A stretch of 64,000 bases of DNA from Streptomyces hygroscopicus subsp. hygroscopicus (GTDB lineage Bacteria > Actinomycetota > Actinomycetes > Streptomycetales > Streptomycetaceae), in assembly GCF_030269125.1 (NCBI RefSeq), contig NZ_BSSM01000010.1:124001-188000 (forward strand), given 5' to 3'. Shown piece after piece: positions 40,983-49,111 of this stretch (position 1 is the stretch's first letter; the number at the start of each line of letters is the position of its first letter). A program made the position numbers and the translations under genes. The notes under the pieces are model-generated. The model ran no database searches. It was not told the origin of the DNA and worked only from the letters and a program-made list of their open reading frames with translations.

Positions 40983-43313
40983 TCAGGCTTCCGGGGCCTC
41001 CGCGGCCGCCGTCGCCTTGCGGGCGCGGCGTGGCTTGGCCTCCGGCTCGCCGGTGGCCTGCGCCGGGATCTCCGCGGTGGCCGTCCCGGCGGCGGCCTTG
41101 CGGGTCCGCCGCGCCTTCGGAGCGGCCGGCTCGGCGCCGTCGGCGGTGGCCTCGGCGGCCTTGCGGGTGCGGCGCGGCTTGGTCTCCGCGGCTTCGGTGA
41201 CCTCCGTGGTGACCTCCGCGGCCTCGGCGCTCGCCGCGGTCTTGCGGGTGCGGCGGGGCTTGGCCTCGGTCTCGGCGGCCTCGGTCTCCGGCTTGGCGGC
41301 GGCCGTCTTGCGGGTGCGGCGCGGCTTGGCCTCGGCCTCGGCCGCGTCCGCCTCGGTGACGGTCGCCTTGCGCGTGCGGCGCGCCTTGGGCTCCGCGGCC
41401 GGGTTCTCCGCCACGGGCTCGGCGGCGACCGCCGGGGCCTCGGCGGCCTTGCGGGTGCGGCGCGGCTTGACCTCCGCGGCCTCCGCCGTGTCCGCGGCGG
41501 CGGCCTCGGCGACCGGCTCGGCCGCCTTACGGGTGCGACGGCGCGGCTTGGCCTCCGCCGCGGGCGCGGGTTCCGCGACGACGGCCGGGGCCGGGGTGTC
41601 CACGACGGCGGTCTCCACGGCCTCCGCCGCCACGGGCTGCGCGGTCTTGCGGGTACGGCGGCGGCGCGGCGTCTCCACGACCTCCGTGGCCTCCGCCTCG
41701 GCGGGGGCCGGAGCGGTCACCGCGGCCTCCCGCGGCGCCTCGGCGGTCGCCTCCGCGGTCGGCGTCACCGCGGCGGGCGCCTGCGCGCCGCCCCGGGTGC
41801 GACGGCGACGGCGCGGGGTGCGCGTCGGCTCCTCCACGGACGAGGTCTCGGCGGCCGGCGCCTGCGGGGCCGCGTCCAGCGGGGCGCCGCCCCGGGTACG
41901 GCGGCGACGGCGCGGGGTGCGCGCCGGACGCTCGCGCTCGGCGGCGTGGGACTCGGCACGGTCGTGGCGGTCGTGGCGGTCGTGGCGGCCACCGCGGCCG
42001 CGGTCACGGCCGCGGGCGCCGCGTCCGCCGGTCTCGCCCAGGTCCTCCAGCACCTCCGCGTCCAGACCGGCACGGGTGCGCTCCGAGCGCGGCAGGATGC
42101 CCTTGGTGCCCTCGGGGATGCCGAGGTCGGAGAACAGGTGGGGGGACGTGGAGTACGTCTCCACCGGGTCGTTGAAGTCCAGCTCCAGCGCCTTGTTGAT
42201 CAGCTGCCAGCGCGGGATGTCGTCCCAGTCCACGAACGTGATCGCCGTACCCTTGGCGCCCGCGCGGCCGGTGCGGCCGACGCGGTGCAGGTACGTCTTC
42301 TCGTCCTCGGGGGACTGGTAGTTGATGACGTGGGTGACGCCCTCGACGTCGATGCCGCGCGCGGCCACGTCGGTGCAGACGAGCACGTCCACCTTGCCGT
42401 TGCGGAACGCGCGCAGCGCCTGCTCGCGGGCGCCCTGGCCGAGGTCGCCGTGGACCGCGCCGGAGGCGAACCCGCGGCGCTGCAACTGCTCGGCGATGTC
42501 GGCGGCCGTGCGCTTGGTGCGGCAGAAGATCATCGCGAGCCCGCGGCCGTCGGCCTGAAGGATGCGCGCGACCATCTCCGGCTTGTCCATGGAGTGACCG
42601 CGGTAGACGAACTGCTTGATGTTCGCGACCGTCGCACCCTCGTCGTCCGGCGCGGTGGCGCGGATGTGCGTGGGGCGGGACATGTAGCGGCGGGCGAGGC
42701 CGATGACCGCGCCCGGCATGGTCGCCGAGAACAGCATGGTCTGGCGCTTGGCCGGGAGCATGTCGATGATCTTCTCGACGTCCGGCAGGAAGCCCAGGTC
42801 GAGCATCTCGTCGGCCTCGTCCAGGACCAGGCACTTGACGTGCTTCAGGTTGAGCTTCTTCTGGCCCGCGAGGTCGAGCAGGCGGCCCGGGGTGCCGACG
42901 ACGACGTCGACGCCCTTCTTCAGGGCCTCGACCTGGGGCTCGTAGGCCCGGCCGCCGTAGATCGCCAGCACCCGCACGTTACGGACCTTGCCGGCCGTCT
43001 GGAGGTCGTTGGTGACCTGGGTGCACAGTTCGCGGGTGGGGACGACGACCAGCGCCTGCGGGGTGTCGGTCAGCTCGTCGGGGGCGGCGCGTCCGGCCTC
43101 GACGTCGGCGGGGACGGTCACGCGCTCGAGGAGGGGGAGGCCGAAGCCCAGCGTCTTGCCGGTGCCGGTCTTGGCCTGGCCGATGACGTCCGTGCCGGAA
43201 AGGGCGACGGGGAGCGTCATCTCCTGGATGGGGAAGGGGTTGATGATGCCGACGGCCTCCAGGGCCTCGGCGGTCTCGGGGAGGATCCCAAGGTCTCGAA
43301 ACGTCGTAGTCAG
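40983..43313 (-). CDS. RhlE-type DEAD-box RNA helicase with long basic repeat tail, CTG start
   Basis: 776 residues if read from CTG 43313, the only start that keeps the Q motif (TTTFRDLGILPETAEAL...NPFPIQE). The first ATG (43220) would delete it. AGAGG lies 7 nt before the CTG, and the frame is closed upstream with no ATG, GTG or TTG. Motifs: I AKTGTGKT (about 47-54), II DEAD (165-168), III SAT (196-198), VI HRVGRTGRAG. After about residue 450 an RG/HDR stretch and 11 basic repeats (consensus KPRRTRKAA) alternate with acidic Ala/Glu spacers. Role: ATP-dependent RNA remodelling. Matches Rv3211 in position. Confidence 0.92.
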   Translation of the reverse strand: MTTTFRDLGILPETAEALEAVGIINPFPIQEMTLPVALSGTDVIGQAKTGTGKTLGFGLPLLERVTVPADVEAGRAAPDELTDTPQALVVVPTRELCTQVTNDLQTAGKVRNVRVLAIYGGRAYEPQVEALKKGVDVVVGTPGRLLDLAGQKKLNLKHVKCLVLDEADEMLDLGFLPDVEKIIDMLPAKRQTMLFSATMPGAVIGLARRYMSRPTHIRATAPDDEGATVANIKQFVYRGHSMDKPEMVARILQADGRGLAMIFCRTKRTAADIAEQLQRRGFASGAVHGDLGQGAREQALRAFRNGKVDVLVCTDVAARGIDVEGVTHVINYQSPEDEKTYLHRVGRTGRAGAKGTAITFVDWDDIPRWQLINKALELDFNDPVETYSTSPHLFSDLGIPEGTKGILPRSERTRAGLDAEVLEDLGETGGRGARGRDRGRGGRHDRHDRHDRAESHAAERERPARTPRRRRRTRGGAPLDAAPQAPAAETSSVEEPTRTPRRRRRTRGGAQAPAAVTPTAEATAEAPREAAVTAPAPAEAEATEVVETPRRRRTRKTAQPVAAEAVETAVVDTPAPAVVAEPAPAAEAKPRRRTRKAAEPVAEAAAADTAEAAEVKPRRTRKAAEAPAVAAEPVAENPAAEPKARRTRKATVTEADAAEAEAKPRRTRKTAAAKPETEAAETEAKPRRTRKTAASAEAAEVTTEVTEAAETKPRRTRKAAEATADGAEPAAPKARRTRKAAAGTATAEIPAQATGEPEAKPRRARKATAAAEAPEA

Positions 43314-43724
43314 GGTGCTGCCTCTTCTGTGTGGCGCGGTGCGAGGCGAGCGCGGGGGTCATGACTGACCGTGCCGGGGACGTCGGCTGCCGTACGGGCG
43401 AACCTGGTAAGGCAAGCCGTATGGCACGGGACCTCTGCCGACGCTCGAGCGCTCGTACCGCTGAGGGTGTCCCTCCGGTCGTCGTACGCACTGAGCCGTA
43501 CGCCACGGAGGTCTGTCGGGTCGGAGCCGATCGGGCCACCGACCGGGCATCCTCATGCGTGCGCCCTGTCGGGACACGTCGAACACCGTCGACGCACTCA
43601 GCAGGCGCATTACCACCATACCCCGGATTCGCGCACATGCGATGGCCGATTTGGTCACGTAGTCGTGGTCACAGTGGTCGGCCGGGGGCTCGACGGGGGC
43701 GCCGAGCGGGCTATTGTGCGCCTC
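43314..43724 (-). other. 411-bp divergent region, long helicase leader
   Basis: On the reverse strand TATGGT (plus 43615-43620) could be the helicase -10, implying a leader of nearly 300 nt. On the forward strand the promoter of the ferritin-like gene lies at 43689-43717. No gene is seen in between. Confidence 0.4.
43689..43717 (+). promoter_or_regulatory. Leaderless promoter of the ferritin-like gene
   Basis: CTCGAC (43689-43694) and TATTGT (43712-43717) are 17 nt apart, and TATTGT ends exactly 7 nt before the ATG at 43725. Confidence 0.6.
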
Positions 43725-44468
43725 ATGACTAGCTCTGACAAGCCTGAGAACGCGTCCGCCGCCCCCGTACCGACCGGTGTCGCCGCGCAGGACTGGGCGC
43801 AGGCCGCCGCCGAGCCGCACTACCGCGCCGCCGTCGTGGACCTGCTCGGGGCGCTCGCCTACGGAGAGCTCGCCGCGTTCGAGCGGCTCGCGGAGGACGC
43901 GAAGCTGGCGCCGACCCTCGCGGACAAGGCGGAGCTGGCGAAGATGGCGTCGGCCGAGTTCCACCACTTCGAGCGGCTGCGGGACCGGCTGACGGAGATC
44001 GGGGAGGAGCCGACGGCGGCGATGGACCCGTTCGTCGCCGCGCTGGACGGCTTCCACCGGCAGACCGCGCCGTCGGACTGGCTGGAGGGCCTGGTCAAGG
44101 CGTACGTCGGTGACTCGATCGCGAGCGACTTCTACCGGGAGGTGGCGGCGCGGCTCGACGCCGACACGCGGGAGCTGGTGCTCGCGGTGCTGGACGACAC
44201 CGGGCACGCGGAGTTCGCGGTGGAGAAGGTGCGGGCGGCCATCGACGCCGATCCGCGGGTCGGCGGACGGCTCGCGCTGTGGGCGCGCCGGCTCATGGGC
44301 GAGGCGTTGTCGCAGTCGCAGCGGGTGGTGGCGGACCGGGACGCGCTGTCGACGATGCTCGTGGGCGGGGTGGCCGACGGGTTCGACCTCGCGGAGGTGG
44401 GCCGGATGTTCACCCGGATCACGGAGGCCCACACGAAGCGGATGGCCGCGCTGGGCCTCGCGGCCTGA
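43725..44468 (+). CDS. Ferritin-like fold protein (MiaE-like family)
   Basis: 247 residues. A four-helix bundle with candidate metal ligands: Glu in YGELAAFERLAED, ExxH-like MASAEFHHFERLRDRL, then YVGDSIASDFYREV and DDTGHAEFAVEKV, a Glu/His pattern seen in diiron proteins such as MiaE and rubrerythrin. It lies next to the RhlE helicase, as Rv3210c does next to Rv3211. The substrate is unknown, and tRNA hydroxylation is only one possibility. Confidence 0.85.
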   Translation: MTSSDKPENASAAPVPTGVAAQDWAQAAAEPHYRAAVVDLLGALAYGELAAFERLAEDAKLAPTLADKAELAKMASAEFHHFERLRDRLTEIGEEPTAAMDPFVAALDGFHRQTAPSDWLEGLVKAYVGDSIASDFYREVAARLDADTRELVLAVLDDTGHAEFAVEKVRAAIDADPRVGGRLALWARRLMGEALSQSQRVVADRDALSTMLVGGVADGFDLAEVGRMFTRITEAHTKRMAALGLAA

Positions 44469-44573
44469 GAGACGGCGCGCTCCGCGGGGAGTGGTCACGG
44501 GCGGGTCGCGCGCCTGCCGGTGCGACGCGGTCCGCCGCGCCCCCGCGCTCGGCCCCGGCGCGTGGGCGGGGGA

Positions 44574-44837
44574 CTACGCCGTCAGTGAGCGGCGGGCCCT
44601 CGACGGGCGCAGCAGCAGAGACAGGGATGCGGCGGAGATGATCGCCGCACCCAGGAACAGGATCACCGTGAAGTCCGAGCCCAGGGCGCTGTGGGTGACG
44701 AAGTCGCCCAGGAGGGCGCCCGCGGCGCCGGTCGAGAGGACCAGGGGGCGGGCCGGGAGGCGGTGGGCGAGGCGGGTGGTCGCCGCCCAGGCGAGCAGGA
44801 GACCGAGCACGGCGGCGCCGAGTGCTTCCAGGATCAT
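44574..44837 (-). CDS. Small integral membrane protein
   Basis: 87 residues with three hydrophobic segments: LEALGAAVLGLLLAWAA, LVLSTGAAGALLGDFV and FTVILFLGAAIISAASLSLL. It ends in a basic tail. The size and Gly pattern resemble GlsB/YeaQ transglycosylase-associated membrane proteins, but this is a weak resemblance. No ribosome-binding site stronger than GGGAGGG is seen upstream. Confidence 0.75.
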   Translation of the reverse strand: MILEALGAAVLGLLLAWAATTRLAHRLPARPLVLSTGAAGALLGDFVTHSALGSDFTVILFLGAAIISAASLSLLLRPSRARRSLTA

Positions 44838-44903
44838 GACGGGGGGTCCCTCCCACGGCCGGTCTGCCTTGAACGGTCGTAGCCCGTCTTACCCGTGACC
44901 TGC

Positions 44904-44928
44904 GGATTGCAATCCTCCGCTATGGAGG
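44904..44928 (-). other. Palindrome plus hairpin upstream of the small membrane gene
   Basis: GGATTGCAATCC (44904-44915) is a perfect 12-bp palindrome. Overlapping it, CCTCC-gctat-GGAGG (44914-44928) can form a hairpin. They lie about 67-91 nt before the start of the reverse-strand membrane protein and may be its operator. Confidence 0.4.
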
Positions 44929-44961
44929 AGTTGTGTCGTCCCTGTGTGCGAACCGCTCAGC

Positions 44962-44998
44962 GCAAGGGCCCGGCGGCCGAGTGCCGCCGGGCCCTTGC
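44962..44998 (-). terminator. Terminator of the DUF3107 gene
   Basis: Perfect 16-bp stem GCAAGGGCCCGGCGGC and its complement, loop CGAGT, 11 nt after the DUF3107 stop on the reverse strand. Confidence 0.85.
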
Positions 44999-45009
44999 CA
45001 TGGCCTTGC

Positions 45010-45237
45010 TCACAGCGCGCCGAAGCCCACCTTGCGCACGGTCGGCGCGCCGAGTTCCACGTACGCCAGCCGGTCCGTCGGCACCATGACCTTGCGGCCC
45101 TTCTCGTCCTGAAGGGTCAGCAGCTGCGTCTTACCGGCCAGCGCGTCGGACACCAGGCGCTCGACCTCCTCGACGCTCTGACCGCTCTCCAGAACGATCT
45201 CGCGGGGCGCGTGCTGCACGCCGATCTTGACCTCCAC
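45010..45237 (-). CDS. DUF3107 protein
   Basis: 75 residues from GTG 45237 with GGAGGGAC 7 nt upstream. The family is small and found across actinobacteria next to the FasR-type TetR gene (Rv3208A in M. tuberculosis). The sequence MEVKIGVQHAPREIVLESGQ and AYVELGAPTVRKVGFG matches the family over its full length. It has an alpha/beta fold and probably binds a partner protein. Its function is unknown. Confidence 0.92.
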   Translation of the reverse strand: MEVKIGVQHAPREIVLESGQSVEEVERLVSDALAGKTQLLTLQDEKGRKVMVPTDRLAYVELGAPTVRKVGFGAL

Positions 45238-45378
45238 GGCTTTGTCCCTCCGACGGTCAGTGATGTGCGCGATCTTCCGCGCCGTACCAGCACACATTAG
45301 CCCGGTGAGGGGACGTACACGCTGTCGGCCGGAACGCCAACAGCGAACAGCGCACGGGAATGAACGCGGTGCCGCGGC

Positions 45379-46020
45379 TCAGTGCTGCTCGTTGCCGTGC
45401 AGCGGGAAGCCCGCGATGCCGCGCCAGGCGAGCGAGGCCAGCAGCTGCACCGCATGGTCGCGCGGCACGCTGCGATCGCTGTGCAGCCAGGAACGGGCCA
45501 CCACCTGGGCGAGCCCGCCGAGGCCGGAGGCGAGCAGCATGGACTCCGCGCGCGAGAGGCCGGTGTCCTCGGCGATGACGTCGCAGATCGCCGCGGCGCA
45601 TTCGTTCGTCACCTTGTCGACGCGCTCGCGCACCGCGGGCTCGTTCGTCAGGTCCGACTCGAAGACCAGCCGGAAGGCGCCGCCGTCGTCCTCCACGTAG
45701 GCGAAGTAGGCGTCCATGGTCGCCCGCACGCGCTGCTTGTTGTCGCTCGTCGACGCCAGCGCGCTGCGCACCGACTGGATCAGCGCCTCGCAGTGCTGGT
45801 CCAGCAGGGCGAGATAGAGGTCGAGCTTGCCCGGGAAGTGCTGGTAGAGCACCGGCTTGCTGACGCCGGCCCGCTCGGCGATGTCGTCCATCGCCGCTGC
45901 GTGGTACCCCTGTGCGACGAAGACCTCCTGGGCCGCGCCCAGCAGCTGGTTCCGTCGAGCTCGGCGCGGCAGCCGCGTGCCGCGCGGGCGCGCCGCCTCT
46001 GTTTGCTCGATGGCTGTCAC
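45379..46020 (-). CDS. TetR-family regulator, FasR-like
   Basis: 213 residues from GTG 46020 (GGGAGG 5 nt upstream). The HTH occupies about residues 22-68 (QLLGAAQEVFVAQGYHAAAM, then IAERAGVSKPVLYQHFPGK). The C-terminal ligand domain follows (YFAYVEDDGGAFRLVFESDL). Neighbours DUF3107, the ferritin-like gene, rhlE, the DUF3152 gene and moeZ repeat the Rv3206c-Rv3211 order, in which Rv3208 is FasR, the acyl-CoA-responsive activator of fatty-acid synthase genes. Whether it has that target here is inference. Confidence 0.9.
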   Translation of the reverse strand: MTAIEQTEAARPRGTRLPRRARRNQLLGAAQEVFVAQGYHAAAMDDIAERAGVSKPVLYQHFPGKLDLYLALLDQHCEALIQSVRSALASTSDNKQRVRATMDAYFAYVEDDGGAFRLVFESDLTNEPAVRERVDKVTNECAAAICDVIAEDTGLSRAESMLLASGLGGLAQVVARSWLHSDRSVPRDHAVQLLASLAWRGIAGFPLHGNEQH

Positions 46021-46151
46021 GCCGCCTCCCAATGTCGTCCACATGCGGTGTCGACCGCGCGGCCATCGTACTTTTCGGTAACCGTGGTGTGCGCGGTGCG
46101 AACGCAGAATTTCACGGAGCGGACGACGGCGAAAGCCGCGTCACGCGGTGA

Positions 46152-46376
46152 TCAGCGGTAGTCGTCCTCGTCGAGCGCGACCACACGTGCCTGTTCGAGC
46201 AGATCGGCCTCGTTCGCGCGGTCCTTCTTCTCCGCCGCCAAGGTGTCGTCGTGCTCGGGCCGGATGTCGGCCTGCTGCTCGACGGCGTCCACCACCGGAT
46301 CCTCGACGCCCACCTCGGGGGCCGTGTCGTCGTCCAGTTCCTCGATGGTGTCGGGCTCGGTGGGGTCCTGGGCCAT
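46152..46376 (-). CDS. Small acidic protein of unknown function
   Basis: 74 residues from ATG 46376 with GGGAG 9 nt upstream. It is very acidic (TIEELDDDTAPEVGVEDPVV) and ends in ARVVALDEDDYR. No Cys, signal peptide or membrane span. It is probably intrinsically disordered. Family unknown, though the codon bias is typical of a real gene. It lies upstream of the TetR gene on the same strand, 131 bp away. Confidence 0.7.
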   Translation of the reverse strand: MAQDPTEPDTIEELDDDTAPEVGVEDPVVDAVEQQADIRPEHDDTLAAEKKDRANEADLLEQARVVALDEDDYR

Positions 46377-46562
46377 GATGGGCTCCCTTCCTACGAACGT
46401 CCCTGGGAACAGCAGGGGCCACATGCGGGTGCCCTCTGTACGAGACTAGGAGACGGCCGATTCGGACGCCATGCCGTGCGCGCCCGTCCGCCCACCGGTT
46501 GCCCCCGATGGAACGGCTCATTCTGTGACGGCGAACACATCAATCCGGGTGTGATCACCTCG

Positions 46563-46568
46563 TAACAT
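46563..46568 (+). promoter_or_regulatory. -10 box of a leaderless hydrolase promoter
   Basis: TAACAT exactly 7 nt before the ATG at 46576. No Shine-Dalgarno in the intervening CCCGC sequence. Confidence 0.55.
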
Positions 46569-46575
46569 TGCCCGC

Positions 46576-47616
46576 ATGTCTTCCACCGAGTCGCCCTCCG
46601 CGCCGGCCGCCAGTGTGCTCCCCCGGGTGGCGCCCGTCCGGGTCGGCGAGGGAGAGCGGCTGCGGACGGTGGGCCTGCCGGGGATCACGCTGTCGGTCCG
46701 CTGCCGGCCGCCCGCGCGCGAGGACCTGCCGCGCGCCCTGTACGTCCACGGGCTCGGCGGCTCCTCCCAGAACTGGTCGGAGCTGATGGCCGAGCTGGAC
46801 GGCGTCGTGGCCGGCGAGGCGGTCGACCTGCCGGGCTTCGGCGACTCCCCGCCACCGGACGACGGCGACTACTCGATCACCGGACACGCGCGCGCCGTCA
46901 TCCGCTACCTGGACGCGTCCGGCCCGAGCCCCGTCCACCTCTTCGGCAACTCGCTCGGCGGCGCCGTCGCCACGCGCGTGGCCGCCGTACGCCCCGACCT
47001 GGTGCGCACCCTCACGCTGGTCTCGCCCGCGCTGCCGGAGCTGCGGATCCAGCGCTCCGCGGTGCCGACCGGGCTGCTCGGCGTGCCCGGCATCGCCACC
47101 CTCTTCACCCGGCTCACCAAGGGGTGGACGGCCGAGCAGCGGGTGCGCGGGGTCATGGGCCTCTGCTACGGCGATCCGGGCCGGGTGACCCCGGAGGCCT
47201 TCCGGTACGCCGTCGACGAGCTGGAGCGGCGGCTCCAGCTGCCGTACTTCTGGGACGCGATGGCCCGCTCGGCGCGGGGCATCGTGAACGCGTACACGCT
47301 CGGCGGTCAGCACGGGCTGTGGCGGCAGGCCGAGCGGGTGCTCGCCCCGACCCTGCTCGTCTATGGCGGCCGGGACCAGCTCGTCGGCTACCGCATGGCC
47401 CACAAGGCCGCCCGTGCCTTCCGCGACTCCCGGCTGCTGTCCCTGCCGGACGCCGGCCACGTGGCGATGATGGAGTACCCGGACGTGGTGGCGCGGGCCT
47501 TCCGGGAGCTGCTGGCGCAGACCAGGGCCGACGACGGCGACGACGGCGACGGCAGCGGTGACGGCAAGGACTCGGGCGGCCGCGAAGCCGCCGACGGTAC
47601 GCGATCGGGGAGCTGA
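46576..47616 (+). CDS. Alpha/beta hydrolase
   Basis: 346 residues. It has oxyanion-region YVHGLGGSSQNWSELM, nucleophile elbow LFGNSLGGAVATR (Ser about 137), LLVYGGRDQLVGY with the Asp, and LPDAGHVAMMEYP with the His. The C-terminal 35 residues are acidic and disordered (DDGDDGDGSGDGKDSGG). The DUF3152 gene starts 8 nt after its stop, so they form an operon. Substrate unknown; the neighbourhood suggests envelope or lipid metabolism. Confidence 0.92.
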   Translation: MSSTESPSAPAASVLPRVAPVRVGEGERLRTVGLPGITLSVRCRPPAREDLPRALYVHGLGGSSQNWSELMAELDGVVAGEAVDLPGFGDSPPPDDGDYSITGHARAVIRYLDASGPSPVHLFGNSLGGAVATRVAAVRPDLVRTLTLVSPALPELRIQRSAVPTGLLGVPGIATLFTRLTKGWTAEQRVRGVMGLCYGDPGRVTPEAFRYAVDELERRLQLPYFWDAMARSARGIVNAYTLGGQHGLWRQAERVLAPTLLVYGGRDQLVGYRMAHKAARAFRDSRLLSLPDAGHVAMMEYPDVVARAFRELLAQTRADDGDDGDGSGDGKDSGGREAADGTRSGS

Positions 47617-47624
47617 AGCACACC

Positions 47625-49055
47625 GTGGGACGCCACAGTCGCCGAGGACCGGCCAAGCCGGCCGCAGCGCGGGACGCGGGTCCGGAGATAGCGGCGCAGG
47701 ATGAGCGGGGCTCGCCCGGCCGAGGGGCGCCGAGACTTCCGGACGGGACTCCGGAGCAGGGCGCGCCGCGGATGGCCGAGGGGATTCCGGCTCGTGGTGC
47801 GCCGATGCCTGAGGGGGCTCCGGATCGTGGTGTGCCGCGGATACCCGGCGGTGCTCCGGATCGTGGTGTGCCGCGGATGCCCGACGGCACGCCCGCCCGT
47901 GGCGTTCCGAGGTATCCCGACGGAACGCCCGCGCACGGCGTACCGCGTGTCCCCGGCGGGGCCGCCGCCCGTGGTGGGCACCCCGAGCAGCGTGAACCCG
48001 GGGGCGGCTGGGGGGAGTTGCGGGCGCGGACCGGGTCCGCGACCGGGGCGGAGGGGATGGTGCTGCCCCGGCAGCGGCAGGCGGGGCCGGACGGGGGTGC
48101 CGGGCGCGGGCCGCGACAGGACTACCTGGACGCCTTCGACGGCGGTAACGGCAGGCCCGGGGGCGTCCGCACGAAGGAGCGGCCGGCCGAGGAGCCGGGA
48201 CCGAGGCGCGAGCCGGGGCCCGGGGCGGAGCCGGCCGGCGCCGGTGCCGACGGGACGCCGGTGCCCGCGCAGCGCGGTGGCAAGGGGCGGGCCTTCACCG
48301 GCATCGCCGCGGCCGCCGTCACCACCGTGCTCGCGGTGGTCGTCGCCGGACAGGTGACCGAGGGGCGGGACGGCGCCGCCGAGACGGGGCGGTCCGCGCC
48401 GGACCGGGGCGCCGGCACGAGCACCGCACCCTCCGCGGAGCCGACCGTGGTCCCGCTGACGTACGAGCAGAAGATTGACCGCACGTACCCGCTGGGCGCC
48501 ACCCTGAAGGCGTCCGGGAAGTTCGACACCGTCCCCGGCTTCGACAAGGCGCCCGGCACCGGCCAGAAGTACCGCTACCGGGTCGACATCGAGCAGGGGC
48601 TCGGCCTGGACGGCGTCCTGTTCGCCGAGGCCGTGCAGAAGACGCTGAACGACGACCGCAGTTGGGGGCACGGCGGCACCCGCACCTTCGAACGGATCTC
48701 CTCCGGCAAGCCCGACTTCGTGATCACCCTGGCCAGCCCCGGCACCACCGCCACCTGGTGCGCCAAGTCCGGCCTGGACACCACGGAGGACAACGTCTCC
48801 TGCGACTCGGCCGCCACCCAGCGCGTGATGATCAACGCGTACCGGTGGGCCCAGGGGAGCAGGACATACGGCGACAAGATCCACATGTACCGGCAGATGC
48901 TGATCAACCACGAAGTCGGCCACCGGCTCGGCCACAATCACGTCACCTGCGAGAAGGACGGCGAACTCGCGCCGGTGATGCAGCAGCAGACCAAGTTCCT
49001 CGACCATGACGGCATCCACTGCCTGCCCAACGCCTGGCCATATCCCAGGAGTTGA
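47625..49055 (+). CDS. DUF3152 membrane-anchored metzincin-like protease
   Basis: 476 residues from GTG 47625. Residues about 30-120 hold roughly seven 12-residue repeats (consensus PDGTPARGVPR), then a disordered linker. One membrane span is at about 222-242 (GIAAAAVTTVLAVVVAGQV). The extracellular DUF3152 domain contains INHEVGHRLGHNHVTC, a metzincin-type HExGHxxGxxH zinc site, and four Cys (WCAKSG, VSCDSA, VTCEKD, IHCLPN) for two likely disulfides. Homologue position in M. tuberculosis is Rv3207c. Substrate unknown. Confidence 0.9.
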   Translation: MGRHSRRGPAKPAAARDAGPEIAAQDERGSPGRGAPRLPDGTPEQGAPRMAEGIPARGAPMPEGAPDRGVPRIPGGAPDRGVPRMPDGTPARGVPRYPDGTPAHGVPRVPGGAAARGGHPEQREPGGGWGELRARTGSATGAEGMVLPRQRQAGPDGGAGRGPRQDYLDAFDGGNGRPGGVRTKERPAEEPGPRREPGPGAEPAGAGADGTPVPAQRGGKGRAFTGIAAAAVTTVLAVVVAGQVTEGRDGAAETGRSAPDRGAGTSTAPSAEPTVVPLTYEQKIDRTYPLGATLKASGKFDTVPGFDKAPGTGQKYRYRVDIEQGLGLDGVLFAEAVQKTLNDDRSWGHGGTRTFERISSGKPDFVITLASPGTTATWCAKSGLDTTEDNVSCDSAATQRVMINAYRWAQGSRTYGDKIHMYRQMLINHEVGHRLGHNHVTCEKDGELAPVMQQQTKFLDHDGIHCLPNAWPYPRS

Positions 49056-49067
49056 CGACCTGTCCTT

Positions 49068-49104
49068 ATGTCACATTGACATGAGCCGCGAGTTCGTTCA
49101 TATT
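49068..49104 (+). promoter_or_regulatory. Strong promoter with palindromic operator of the peptide-importer leader
   Basis: TTGACA (49076-49081) and CATATT (49099-49104) are exactly 17 nt apart, close to consensus. ATGTCA-CAT-TGACAT (49068-49082) is a perfect 6-3-6 palindrome covering the -35. CATATT ends 7 nt before the ATG of the leader ORF, so the transcript is predicted to be leaderless. Confidence 0.75.
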
Positions 49105-49111
49105 TCTGCGC

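Noticed and set aside
40932..43364. 810-residue open frame antisense to the helicase
   Set aside because: It mirrors the repetitive basic tail and has no domain. The helicase motifs prove the other strand is coding.
47622..48120. CRISPR-like repeats at 47.7-47.95 kb
   Set aside because: The repeats are in-frame coding for a Pro/Gly-rich linker, without unique spacers of constant length.
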